64,000 nt of DNA, from positions 1,302,001 to 1,366,000 of the forward strand of contig CM074144.1 of the NCBI GenBank assembly GCA_037178625.1. Reading direction: 5' to 3'. Within the stretch, counting starts at the first letter, position 1; each line of letters opens with the position of its first letter. Origin of the DNA: Skeletonema tropicum. Taxonomy: Eukaryota; Bacillariophyta; Thalassiosirophyceae; Thalassiosirales; Thalassiosiraceae. The translations under genes and the position numbers were made by a program. The notes under the pieces were generated by a model that was not told the origin of the DNA, did not search any database, and saw only the letters and a program-made list of their open reading frames with translations. Shown one piece after another: positions 11,134 through 21,565 of the stretch.

Positions 11134-12748
11134 AAATGGAGTAATCACCACTACTTAGTTCAACAAGAAAAATTTAATGTTGTCGTTGAATTCATGATCT
11201 GCTCCACTTTATTTTGTCTGTAACTAAGTATGACCTACTTGATCTGTTTCGCTTGACACTATTGAAAACTGATCCTTAAACTCTCATCAAGGGTCGGTGA
11301 ATGTGCTGAGTAGTTGCTTGAAGGCACGACATAATTTCTCTTCCATATCTTGTGTATTCACAGGTGTGCATTTTTACCTCTTTGTCTTTTGAAGTGTAAT
11401 TATGCGCACGCATCAGAGTAAATACTACGTGTGTATAGTGGTGCCGTGCTCTAGCTCTAGCAACAGCAAGCTCATGCACGCAGTCAACCTATTCAAATGT
11501 CATGTAGGTACTTATGGTTTCTTCCCAGTACTCTACTCTGCTAAAACTGAAGCAGTACCTACACTCTCTTAGCCACCCCCTTCGTTTGGCTAACTTAATT
11601 AGAGGTAGGCCGAACGATAAAATCTAGATAAATCCTACTGTGCAAAGCCGCGTAACAGGTACCATCACCTCGTACGCCATAGTCAAGACGGTGTACTTAT
11701 GTACCGAGGGATAAAGAGCAAGGACACACTGGCTGACGAAGAAACGGATGACTGCAATGAGACACTGTCGAAATGAAAGCCGAGGGTCAGACGATTGACA
11801 AAACATCAACCATTGACACCTTTTCCACACACAACGAGTGTCATCGTTCGACCGGATAGAACATCTTTCGACTTGAGTACTCAGTGCGCACATCTTTAAA
11901 TCGGCTGGTTACGCTTTGGGCAAGAGTGGGCTCTGCCAGTGATCCTGAGCTCACACTTATAGCTTAGCGTAAACTATATTCCACAACTATTTCTCCTAAT
12001 GGTTGGATCTTCGAACAGTGGGTCTGTTTAGACCGCCAAGGCGCTTCTGGTGGACGAGCAGGTTTCGCTACTATCCACGTGTGGTGTGATCGCCAATGTT
12101 TTCGGCTGGCTGTTTGGGATTATTTCACACGAGTAGCAGGTGTGCTTTAACATGCGGAGCGGAGTGGATGGTATGCCATCTCGGGGAGTTTGCACATGTT
12201 TTTGTCGGTGTCATGGCTTCTGTTTTAGTGTTTGGGGTTTCTTATTCACTTTGTTTGATAAGATGGTTCTGTTTAACTCGTCATGGCTAGTCAAGCATCT
12301 GGAAATGATATGAGATTTCCGGCTCTTGCTGCCCTTTGGAGGTCCAAGGTTGCTACTATCAACGTGTGACGTGGTCGGCTCATTAGCTACAGCTCTCGAG
12401 GCCACTTTCACTCGGGTAGAAACGCTTGCTCGGACAGAGGAACTGGAGTGCCGAGGTTTGGGGCTTGTGTCCCCTATTTGCAGGACTATTTTCTTGAACC
12501 TAGATATATAGGACAAGATAGAAATTGTGGCTGGGGTAAGCCCAACCAACATTCATAGGTTTGTCACGGTTGGAGTGACAATCTAGGAGCTGCATACTTA
12601 TGTATTACTGAGAGACTGGGCTCTTAGTTTATTGTGTTCATCTCGACGCTTGTCAGTGCTTAGGATGCTTCGCTTAATATGTAATGAGAATGTTGTTTCA
12701 TTCGCATCGAGGAGCATTGGACTTGTGATTTGTACGCAGGCTCTACAC
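11134..12748. other. Intergenic region without a supported gene
   Basis: About 1.6 kb. ORFs up to ~113 codons exist on both strands but none has recognisable domains or consistent composition. No RNA gene was identified. Confidence 0.5.
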
Positions 12749-12852
12749 CGTTTTGTCGGACCCAAGTGAGGTTCTTTACTTTTAGGTCTCCTCGCGGACC
12801 GGGGCGGGATCCGACAAAACTCAGTCACACGCACGGATCATGCAGCTCACGA

Positions 12853-12932
12853 TAGTCCTCGGAACAGAGATCATTCGAATTTTTCTCTCAAAATATTTTT
12901 TGCGCGAGGGTTTTAATTTTGGAGGGACGGCC
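12853..12932 (+). repeat. Copy of the TAGTCCTCGG repeat unit (truncated)
   Basis: About 80 bp from TAGTCCTCGGAACAGAGATC to GGAGGGACGGCC, nearly identical to the start of the ~122-bp tandem units at 20357 and 20479. It is the left-side, same-orientation copy within the composite nest. Confidence 0.85.
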
Positions 12933-13052
12933 ACGGCTGCATCAAACTCTTTCCCGCCAGAAGTAGTGAGTCAGTCACGGATTAATCCGTGATTAAAATC
13001 TGATGCATCTTCAATCTAACAATCTACGTATAATATCTTTGTAAGAGTTACT

Positions 13053-14628
13053 CTAACTCAATGCAATCAATTCAATAACAAACAACTCCACCTCCACACT
13101 CTCCAGCGTTGACATCCTCACTTTGTCTCGCTTCTTCTTGCGCTCTTCTTCTTTGGATGTGTAATCCTTACGTGGTCCACGGCATGAATCTGCATCAACA
13201 GTTGCGCCGTGTGCAACAACATCTGGATGCGATTCTTCTTGGCGCAGTCCCGCCATGGCTTCGGCACGGATCTGCCTATCCTTTGTGAACTGGAATTGCT
13301 CTCGCAACTTCGAAGACTCTTGGTGCTGTTTCTCACCCCAGTCTTCACGTTTGTTACCCAAGCCTCCTTCAGATTTCATCTGTTCTAGTACATGAGCCCA
13401 CATCAAGTGCACTTTAGGTGTGACGTTCAATCCCATTTTAACATGTTCGTGGACTGCAGCTGTGATAAAACGCTCGTACATTCTGGCATCCTTTGCAGTC
13501 GGGTTGATCTTGCTTGCATAAGAAAAGGCACCATCCCACAAGATGCATAGGGTTGCATAATTCTTGCATACTTGTTGTATCTCTTCTTTTTTGTACTCAC
13601 AACCTTCCTTCATGTTCGCCTACCTTTGGATCTAAGTTAGAGACAAACTGTGCTGCTTCGTCTTCGCTGATGGTCCCATTCTCGCGACACTTCAATGAAT
13701 GCTCTACAAATGTAGTTGGTTTGGCTTTCTTTGCAGGCGGCTCGCTGCAATCGTCATTGAGCTGCTGCTCTTGACACTCCATGGCATCGTCATCATCTTT
13801 GACATCGTCGTCAGCGTCATCATCTTCGACATCGTCGTCAGCGTCATCACTTGGTCTCGCAAATTTGTTGGCCCAGAAGTCAATGTCGGCGGAGATAGTG
13901 TCAGTACACAAATTGCGAATGCTGTAAATAAAAGTGCGTTGACGTGATGATAGTTTCGCCAGAGGCGGTGGTTTATGTACGCCGTCGCTCCGTTTTCTTA
14001 GTTGTGTACCATAATTCTTAAAGCTCCATCCGATCTGATCCTCCTCATCTTCACCTATTTCAGTTGTTCTTCTCTCTCCAATACGAATGACATTTAACCT
14101 GGACTTCTCCTTGTCTTTCTGCGTTAGACCTTTCATAGCATTCTTCCAATCAACATTAAATTGCTGCACCTCAAATTCACTTTTATGTTCAACCAACAAA
14201 GCTTCCCATCGATCTCTTTCGATTTGTATCTCCTCCGTCTTCTCGCTCTCTTTAGTAACCGGATCGACAGCATAAGTGTATGATGCCAGCCCAGTGCCGA
14301 CCAGGAAAGCATAGTACTCATCCTTCCTGAAGAATCCAAGTCGACGAGCAAGGCTGTACTCTTCTGCGCCTCCGCTGATGGTGTACCAACATGACTCCCC
14401 GACCGACAGGAACAACAAAAGTTCCAATAATAAGTTTCGCGCACGCATCATGGATTCGTTGGGCTGCATTACCGAGTCTGCGTGCCCTTTTCGTATGGAA
14501 TGTTCGGCTGCACTTGATGAAGCTACTATGAAAAAAGGGCACGCAAAAGCAGTATGTGGAAGCAATGGCAATGGTTCTTCTGAGCAAGGTAGGGCGTAGT
14601 TGTGCAACTTTTTGGAATTTTTGGCCAT
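13053..14628 (-). pseudogene. Transposon-associated gene, two frames split by a frameshift
   Basis: ATG at 14626-14628 opens a 343-codon frame ending at 13597; a second frame of 186 codons runs from ~13613 to 13053, and the two overlap by 17 bp in different phases. No plausible intron fits the junction (a GTAGGC donor is followed too closely by any AG), so a 1-base frameshift is the simplest reading. The N-terminal part is charged with Asp/Glu runs near residues 265-290. The C-terminal part has a distinctive K-V-H-L-M-W-A-H-V ... GGLG ... EDWGEKQHQ block and a basic tail. I recall similar blocks in repetitive diatom transposon proteins but cannot name the superfamily. It is probably the main gene of the outer composite element. 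Confidence 0.5.
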
Positions 14629-14798
14629 TGCGCGAGGGCTTCTCTAAGTGGGGGCGGACAGGAGTGAAACTTATTGAAGCAGATGGGCATCTGAAATGAC
14701 GAAGAAAAATCGCTAAAATTCACTAATTCCTCTCCGGGACAGCCGTGGCGGCCGGATCTCTGTAACCTCTGGGATTTCGTGCCAACACGCTGTAGTCC

Positions 14799-14886
14799 GG
14801 GGCTACGTTGGGCACGGCTTTTCTGGGCACGGGTTGGGCACGCCCTATGATGTGACGATTCTGCCACGTCACCATACCACGCTCTC
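14799..14886 (+). repeat. MULE-1 left terminal inverted repeat (88 bp)
   Basis: Starts GGGGCTACGTTGGGCACGG and contains two GGGCACGG/GGGTTGGGCACG motifs. Identical to the complement of 20262-20349. Confidence 0.95.
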
Positions 14887-15130
14887 CCACCACCCCTTCT
14901 TTCCACCACAAGCCCCGCACACAGTCAAAGTTAGATACCCCAGTAACTACATCATAAGCCATAAAGTCACCGCGGCAACACCAACTAGCATAAATCATAG
15001 TCACTACAGCAAAACACTACCGCTCATTCCACTTTCGTCGTCAGATTTTTTCGTATTCTTGCCGCTGCTTCAATAATTGGTCATCTACGACCTATCGAAT
15101 TTACACACAACATACCTTACAAACAAATCA

Positions 15131-16411
15131 ATGTTGGTCGATTATTATGACCTACATCGATTCGAGTTGTTCCAGCAGAAGGTTCGCCGATACGGTGGCG
15201 AAGCAGCCGTCCGTCATGACTATAATATTTACAACAGAAAATACACTCCTCCACAATTGAAGGATCAAATGAAAAGCGGCAACTATTTACATAATCAGAA
15301 CCTGAAATGGTGGCGGACAATAAACAAGAACAAACCTTCACCAAAAAAAATATCATTTTTGTCATCATCATTGCAATATGACTCCAAAAGAGACAACAAA
15401 CGGAAGGCGATGGAACTTGACAATTCAACTGTTTCATTTCAGTTCAACAAAGTCACAGCAAAGAAGAAACGTAAAGCGGGGAAACACAAAGCACAACTCA
15501 CCGCCAAACATTTAACTAACTCTCCTGCACCCCTCATTACACCACAATATGGGGACTTTGTTGAGGTTGAATTCTCCTCCAATTCAAGCGTTTATGTTCT
15601 TTATGCTCGCGCAGATAGCGAATGCCCCCTGCTTCGTGACATACATGAATGCTGCTATAAAGGAGCCGGAAATACTCTTGACAATTCTCTTGATGCTTTG
15701 CCCAAAAGAGCTTGGGAACAAGACAACCATGCTGGTGGGGGATATGCAGCATTTGGGATTGGATCCATGGATAAAAGACAAACTGGGCCCTTCTTTCTTA
15801 TGAATCATCAATATGAAAAGGCAAAAGCTATTACTTCCTCTCTCTCTTCCATCTTTGGTAGAGTTGCGGCAGCCTTGCTGAACTACACACCTAATGTATT
15901 TAGGGAGAATGAAAAAATTAAGAGCATAAATGCAAACTTCTCTTTCCCACCAATTGGTTGCCAAGGTGCAGTTGGCTGGATGGCAAATCAAGTTGCGATT
16001 CGCCGCATAGGCAAGGGATGCCAGAAGAATGCAATGATAGAAGACAGTGTTGTGGCATTGCACGCTGACACCGGGGATTTGAGTACAATGCACCCGCTTG
16101 TATACATACCGCGCGGTGGTCCAGATGGAAGAGGTGGAATTATAGCAGATTCCCACTTGGTCATTGCGGAAAGCGAGACTGGTGGCAAATACATTCAAAT
16201 CGAGACAAATGTGAGAGATACTGTCTGTATAGTGGTCTTCAATAGCGCACTGAATTTGCATGGGTTGGTCCAATCATCCCCTGAAGGTGAAACTGAAGAT
16301 GCCTGGAGCACGAGGCTCATTCCATTCATTACAAAGCAAATGTATAACTTCATGTTAAAGAACAAATCTGCAGCGCCAATTGATAAGTTTAATGTTCTAA
16401 GAGTAAAGTAA
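15131..16411 (+). CDS. MULE-1 accessory protein with putative 2OG-Fe(II) dioxygenase-like domain
   Basis: 426 aa from ATG 15131 (first in-frame ATG after a stop-free leader). Residues ~1-140 are Tyr/Arg/Lys-rich with a basic KKKRKAGKHK patch, suggesting nuclear or DNA contact. From ~165 to the end there is a compact domain with an H-x-D pair (HAD, H311 and D313), a GRGG turn, strand-like DSHLVIAES and GGKYIQIET segments, a distal His in FNSALNLHG (H377) and an Arg 18 residues later (TRLIPFIT, R395). That order, HxD...H...R within a beta-rich region, is the signature of 2-oxoglutarate/Fe(II) dioxygenases, including TET/JBP nucleic-acid oxidases. The fold is inferred, not demonstrated. It converges on the transposase gene, 272 bp between stops. 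It could modify element DNA, or be an unrelated accessory. Confidence 0.6.
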   Translation: MLVDYYDLHRFELFQQKVRRYGGEAAVRHDYNIYNRKYTPPQLKDQMKSGNYLHNQNLKWWRTINKNKPSPKKISFLSSSLQYDSKRDNKRKAMELDNSTVSFQFNKVTAKKKRKAGKHKAQLTAKHLTNSPAPLITPQYGDFVEVEFSSNSSVYVLYARADSECPLLRDIHECCYKGAGNTLDNSLDALPKRAWEQDNHAGGGYAAFGIGSMDKRQTGPFFLMNHQYEKAKAITSSLSSIFGRVAAALLNYTPNVFRENEKIKSINANFSFPPIGCQGAVGWMANQVAIRRIGKGCQKNAMIEDSVVALHADTGDLSTMHPLVYIPRGGPDGRGGIIADSHLVIAESETGGKYIQIETNVRDTVCIVVFNSALNLHGLVQSSPEGETEDAWSTRLIPFITKQMYNFMLKNKSAAPIDKFNVLRVK

Positions 16412-16683
16412 AACACATCTTTTCCTACGCATATTTGCTCAAACATTGGTACCATACTGCCTCTGTAATGTGTGGAGAGAATTTTTTCTCTGAGAATGAT
16501 CTATTCTATGTCATCTTCATTCCCAGGAATCACTGATTTTGATAGGGGATAAGCACCTATTGATTACCCCACCAATCACCCAACCAGTGAATTAGCAACT
16601 TTTGTTGCATAAAATGAAATAGTAAAGAAGAATGCTTGTGCTCAAGCCACAAAATTAAATCAGTTGTCTTTATCTTTACAGAA

Positions 16684-19600
16684 TCATTTTCCATGAAGAA
16701 ACACGTAATGGCTATTACTTTGTCCTTCTCTTGCCCATAGTGCAACTGTATTATGATCGAAATACATGGGTTGACAATCTTTCATGGCCAATCCCCTTAG
16801 AATGATATTCGCCTTGTATACCACACTGTTCAAAACAAACACCTTTCCAACAACTTGAATCCCAATCGCATCCTTTGCAACACAAGGATCAACATCAGCT
16901 GTTGATTTTGTTTCGTCCAAAACCGAAACAGTCTCAATCAATCCCCAAGTTGATTTCACTAATCTTTTCCCAATCTGCTTTGCAGCTGCGCAATTTGCCT
17001 TGTTGTGTCCAATACCCTTACAAAGATCACAAGTTGAAATGTGACGTTTTGCCGTAACCACTGCTTCCACTCCGCTTATCTTTCTTTTCATGCAAGTTCC
17101 ACCTTCGCCCCGTTTCCTTGTAGAAGGAAGGATGCCTTGAGGGTTGTTGATGTTATTCTTACCATCCGCAACTGTAAGATCAAGGTACGACGCAGCTGCT
17201 CCTTTTAATTCTTCTTCCCCGACATTTTGAATATTAGCAATCATGTAATTCACAACTGGCAAAAGCTTCTGGTATGTTTCGTTGCTGCGCGATGCAGTAC
17301 TGGCAAGCTGTTTGAATTTGTCCAACAGAATATTGTGCATTTGAGTCGAATTCAAACGTTTCGCTTTCTTTGCTGTATAACGTTTTGCAATCAATGGGTT
17401 GGCAACAAGATCTGACACAAATTCCCCTACACCTTCACCGCCAGCAACTTGTACATTATCTGTTGCATTAGTATGCAGCTCAACTGCACCAACGACTCCC
17501 TTCTCATCTGGCAGATCAAAATCGGCACCCCCAAAATCTGCTGCAGGAGTGTCATCAATGGAAGAACCACCATTTCTTTGTGGTGCTGGAGAAATTGCAG
17601 GGATTGACTTCACTTCGGTATCATTAAGTTTCCAATGATTGTGAAACTGTGACTCATTGAATTCAAAATCGCATACTCGTTGGATGTGCTTGCATGGCTG
17701 TCCACTGTTGATGTCCCTTTTGCACCACATGCAGTAATACACACCGTCTCTGAATTCTACAACCCTCCTTGGTTGTGTCACTCTATCTGGACCTTTTAAA
17801 TAAACCAAATATGCCTTAGTCACACCTCTTGCCTGTTGCTCAGCAGACAGTACTGCCATTTCCTCATATGAGTACTCTTGAGCTTCTAGGTTTGTCTTGA
17901 TGAAGTTATCCACAACTTTGACAGAACATTTCATCGAACATTCTTGAGCCGCTTTTGTTCGCATGCCTTGGACATCATCATCGTAGACTGCAACTCGTGC
18001 TTTGACTCTTTGCTTTCGTTCCTCAGAAGTCTTATCCTCATCTTTCTGAAGGTGTTGCTGGACGACACCAGTAAAAGAATGAACTTGTCCTCCAAGATGA
18101 CGTTGGAACGCTGAGAATGATCCCTCGACAACGGAACTTGCCTCCATATCCAGTGTGAAATTCTCAATTCTCCAAGGATTCCCCCACCGCTCTTTATAAA
18201 GGGAAAGTTGCTGAAGATATTCTGCAGCCCCTGGCCATTTGCGGCATGCTTCATTCAAGCGAACATCCCATTCCTGTTTACATGTGGTGTTCTTCACCAG
18301 ATGTTGATACACAAAGGACTTGCAATCCGCATAGCCTGGGATGTGTTTCAAATTACGAGGGAAATCTAGTCTCATAATATGCCATGTACAGGCACCAAAG
18401 AATGTGACAGAAGGGAGAAATCGTTGTATAGGCTCCACACCAACTCCTACAAAAACAACAAAGAATTCGGTCGTAAGCAGCTCCTTGCATGATGTTGAGA
18501 TGCACACATGAACAATGGTGTTGTATACTTACCCAAATCTGACATGGTGGCTTTCACAATTTCAGCAGCAAAGGGTGACATACTAACAAGGCTTTGCAGC
18601 ACCCACGATACAGCTTCATTGCTAGCACACATAGTCATTGCTCCCATTACAGTTTGAGATTTGCCTTCATGATCTGAAACCATAACATTCCAAAAGCAAA
18701 AGTTGCTTGTATTGACACCACTCCTTGTGTCATCAATGAATATCATAGCACCATGTCTGAGAAGTCTTGCCCTCATCCTACCAGTCTGCCATGCAGTTCC
18801 ACTGAATCTGTGTTCTGAATCAGTTGTAACTCGACTGTCATATCCATCTACTTCTTCCTTTAAACCTCTATGCAACATTAGCAGGTTATCAATGCTGTCT
18901 TTACTCCCGGCAGAAATCTCATTTGCTAAGTCTTCGTTATGAAGATAGTCAGTCCATTGACCTATCTCCTCCTTAGAGCACTCATTTGGTTTCCAATTTT
19001 TTATGGGCTCATCATTTAGAAGTCTGTAACGCAAATTGGTAGCCTCTTCCAGTGTTGCATCCAGAAATCCTGATTGAATCAACCAACTTTTGACATCATC
19101 AGTGCCATATCTACGCGCTTTCACTTCTTTACGTAGGTGCGCTAAAGCATAGTCAGGATATGTTCTCCCTGCTCTCTTCCGTAATGCGAAAATCATCTCC
19201 TGGTCATCTCCACCATTACAACCGTTTGTATGCTCTAGAGAGACAGATGTTATACGGACAATTTCATCATTACGGCATGCGTCATTAGGCATTCTTTCAC
19301 GTGCAGCACTGATGTGCCACTCACAGCCAGTCTTCAGAGACTGACGAGTTGGCCGGGCACCCTTGATCCCTTCTTTCTTTTGTGACTTGTGGGTTCCTGA
19401 TCTAGGACAGGTGTATCGATAGCTAATGTAATTATCTGCTTGCGTTCTTTTGTTTTCTGTCTTTTTTTGTTTAGGAAACATCCGCACAGTCACGCAATAA
19501 TCTTCCACTGCTTGTTTGAAGAGTTGTTCCGATGGAAACACATCGTTGTTGTTAAAAGGTGCAGTGGCAGTGGAGGTATTAGTGGATGTATTGGTGGCCA

Positions 19601-20087
19601 AATCTAATTCTGCCTCTTCAGTTGGTGAAGTTGTTGTGGTTGTGTTGGTGGGCATATCAATGGTGCCAGTCAGACCGTTTTGCATCGTCATATCAAGAGG
19701 TTCGCTTGGGTTTTGTTGAGGAATTAGATGTTGCTGTTGCTGTTGGTTTTGAAAAAGCGATGCTTGATTGAGAAAAGGTGCAGGTGGTCGAAAATTGATG
19801 GGAAAAAGATGCTGAAGCTGATGATGATTATAACTTGGCCACTGATTGTTGGAAGATGGCAGAGGAGGAAACAAAGTGGCGAAGTTGCTGTTGTAATGTG
19901 GCATTACGCTATGAGCAGCGCCTGTGTCATGCGGATGTTGCATGTTTGTGGAGGTGGAGGTTGACAAACACGCACCAGAGGAAGAAGCAGGACCAGGATT
20001 ACCAGGATTCATTAGTAGATTGGTGCTTGGTGACGACCTCCTGCCACTGTTATCGTTGTTAATATCCTGAGAATGTGCGGATTGCAT
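16684..20087 (-). CDS. MULE-1 transposase (FAR1-like zinc finger, MULE DDE, SWIM, CCHC)
   Basis: Exon 1 is 20087-18533 and exon 2 is 18446-16684, with an 86-nt intron, giving 1105 aa. Residues 1-180 are low-complexity (Ser/Asn/Gln/Thr). About 190-310 hold a FAR1/WRKY-GCM-like zinc-binding region (CPRSGTH, GCEWHI, HTNGC). The catalytic core spans ~430-630: FIDDTRSG (~450), SDLG at the splice junction (~515), CTWH (~538) and a VVEGSFSAF motif (~626) as the likely Asp-Asp-Glu set. A SWIM-type Cys/His cluster (YYCMWC...PCKH) is at ~755-775 and a zinc knuckle CDLCKGIGHNKANC (CX2CX4HX4C) at ~988-1001. All expected MULE parts are present and in order. It would cut and paste DNA between the 88-bp TIRs. 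Confidence 0.88.
18447..18532 (-). other. Transposase intron, 86 nt, phase 1
   Basis: On the minus strand: donor ATTTGG|GTAAGTATAC and acceptor TTTTTGTAG|GAGTTGG. Splicing makes a single Gly codon across the junction and joins the two halves of the DDE domain between the second Asp and the CTWH motif. Confidence 0.88.
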
Positions 20088-20155
20088 GATGTATTAATGA
20101 CACTGGTAACACTTAGCTTACTTTATTTTTGTCATTGGCCGCGCTGCAGCAACAT

Positions 20156-20157
<2 letters not shown>

Positions 20158-20209
<52 letters not shown>
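20158..20209. repeat. (GA)n dinucleotide microsatellite
   Basis: About 26 perfect GA units between the transposase start and the right TIR of MULE-1. Confidence 0.95.
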
Positions 20210-20213
<4 letters not shown>

Positions 20214-20261
20214 CCTCTTGTTGAATTATGAAAGATAATTCTGCCTTTTAGGGTTAATGGA

Positions 20262-20349
20262 GAGAGCGTGGTATGGTGACGTGGCAGAATCGTCACATCA
20301 TAGGGCGTGCCCAACCCGTGCCCAGAAAAGCCGTGCCCAACGTAGCCCC
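20262..20349 (-). repeat. MULE-1 right terminal inverted repeat (88 bp)
   Basis: Exact reverse complement of 14799-14886. Five further bases (TCCCA) precede the TGTAGTCC duplication. Confidence 0.95.
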
Positions 20350-20356
20350 TCCCATG

Positions 20357-20589
20357 TAGTCCTCGGAACAGAGATCATTCGAATTTTTATCTCAAAATAT
20401 TTTTTGCGCGAGGGTTTTAATTTTGGAGGGACGGCCGGATCTCTGTAACCTCTGGGCGATTTCGTGCACAACACGCTGTAGTCCTCGGAACAGAGATCAT
20501 TCGAATTTTTACCTCAAAATATTTTTTGCGCGAGGGTTTTAATTTTGGAGGGACGGCCGGATCTCTGTAACCTCTGGGATTTCGTGCAC
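20357..20589 (+). repeat. Tandem ~122-bp repeat units (two, second truncated)
   Basis: Units start TAGTCCTCGGAACAGAGATC at 20357 and 20479 and run through GAGGGACGGCCGGATCTCTG and ATTTCGTGCACAACACGCTG. The second is interrupted at GTGCAC (20584-20589) by the MITE-like element. The preceding partial unit lies at ~14749-14798, left of MULE-1. Confidence 0.9.
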
Positions 20590-21309
20590 AATTTTTGTCC
20601 CCTCAGATGCCAAAACATCATTTTGCAAAGTGTTCACCCCCCTGCCGACAGAATAGAGCAATGCGATGGTGTCAATGGCCGATTCTCATCACTACTATCC
20701 GTAACATTGCTACGGCAACCCTCCCAACAGCCCGGCACTCTCTCATTTCATTCGATTGGCTCAAATAATGGAGAAAGAGGACGCTATCGGAAAGACAATG
20801 AACAACTCATCCGTGTTTTGTGTGCATCCACCCTGAGGTAACACGCAAGCGAATGGTAGCTCCGAGACGAATATCTTGAGCTATCCTGAGCTGAAGAATG
20901 CACTTCTTTCTGCGTTACCAATTGCCGATGATCCACCAACTTCTTGAAAGCTTCATTCGACACATGGCCAATTCGTTTGATTGCTCGATAGAGCGAAGAA
21001 TTTCGTGGCCGAAGTCTTTTCAATGACGAGCTACGTAACTGCAGAAAGGCCGTCCATCATCTCAAGATTATTCGTATACTTTCATGTCTCCGACGATGCT
21101 CATTTTCTGTCATTCGTTCGGCCATAATTGCCTCTGTTGTCGATCCGTCGCGGTCAGCCCCTGCCCAGCACGACCCCGAGACGGACCAGGGACGCATTTC
21201 CATCAATACTTGGGGCCATTGAGTGACGTGATTGCTCTAATCGACCGTTATTGGTGCAATATCATTGCAAAATGATGTTTTGGCATCTGAGGGGACAAAA
21301 ATTGTGCAC
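20584..21309. mobile_element. MITE-like non-autonomous element, 726 bp
   Basis: A perfect 45-bp inverted repeat pairs 20584-20628 (GTGCACAATTTTTGTCCCC...) with 21265-21309. Beyond it, a weaker inverted match (GGATCTCTGTAACCTCTGG on the left, its diverged complement at ~21315-21335 on the right) extends the arms into the flanking repeat units. No long credible ORF lies inside. The end motif GTGCAC is itself palindromic. Either a MITE or the loop of a larger inverted duplication. Confidence 0.65.
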
Positions 21310-21565
21310 GGCGGTCCAGAGGTTATAGAGATCCGTGATTTCTTTCCGCCAAACCATAAACGCGCCTTTTTTATTTTTTTTTAATACTCACGTAGGATCT
21401 CAATACCGAGGACTACAGCGTGATGCAGCTTGGATTTTTCTGCTGGCTTTTTTTTTGTTAGTATTGTAAGTGTCGAGCGCTATCAAGATCTATGCGGGCC
21501 CACCAGACGTACTTTAAAATTTCTCTGTTACATATGCGTGTTTTGTCGGATCTTGATCCGACAGT

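Larger units (their letters stand above)
14799..20349. mobile_element. MULE-1: complete Mutator-like DNA transposon with accessory gene
   Basis: A perfect 88-bp inverted repeat pairs 14799-14886 with 20262-20349, all 88 positions matching. Inside are two convergent genes: an accessory gene on + (15131-16411) and a FAR1/MULE-type transposase on - (16684-20087). TGTAGTCC lies directly left (14791-14798) and again at 20355-20362; five extra bases (20350-20354) on the right suggest the left tip lost 5 bp. Joining the flanks across one TGTAGTCC recreates exactly the intact repeat unit seen at 20471-20490, which serves as a paralogous empty site. Perfect TIRs and open genes point to recent insertion. 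Confidence 0.92.
12749..21565. mobile_element. Composite transposon nest bounded by GTTTTGTCGGATC-type inverted repeats
   Basis: GGATCCGACAAAAC at 12807-12820 faces its complement at ~21541-21565 (with a local hairpin TGTCGGATC..GATCCGACA on the right), and a related GTTTTGTCGGACC lies at 12749. Inside both ends is a TAGTCCTCGG-containing block: direct at 12853 and inverted at ~21400-21425 beside a shared GCTGCATCACGCTG-like stretch. The block contains the gene at 13053-14628, tandem ~122-bp repeats, MULE-1 and a MITE-like element. I infer an older element later invaded by MULE-1 and the MITE. The outer limits are approximate. Confidence 0.45.

Noticed and set aside
12211..12552. 113-codon minus-strand frame
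   Set aside because: No ATG-context, domain or homologous copy; composition is compatible with chance.
14526..14909. Minus-strand 127-codon frame spanning the left TIR of MULE-1
   Set aside because: Covers repeat and TIR sequence; the reading is incidental.
15537..16273. Minus-strand frames up to 229 codons opposite the MULE-1 accessory gene
   Set aside because: Shadow of the plus-strand coding sequence; the plus frame has the conserved motif order and an ATG.
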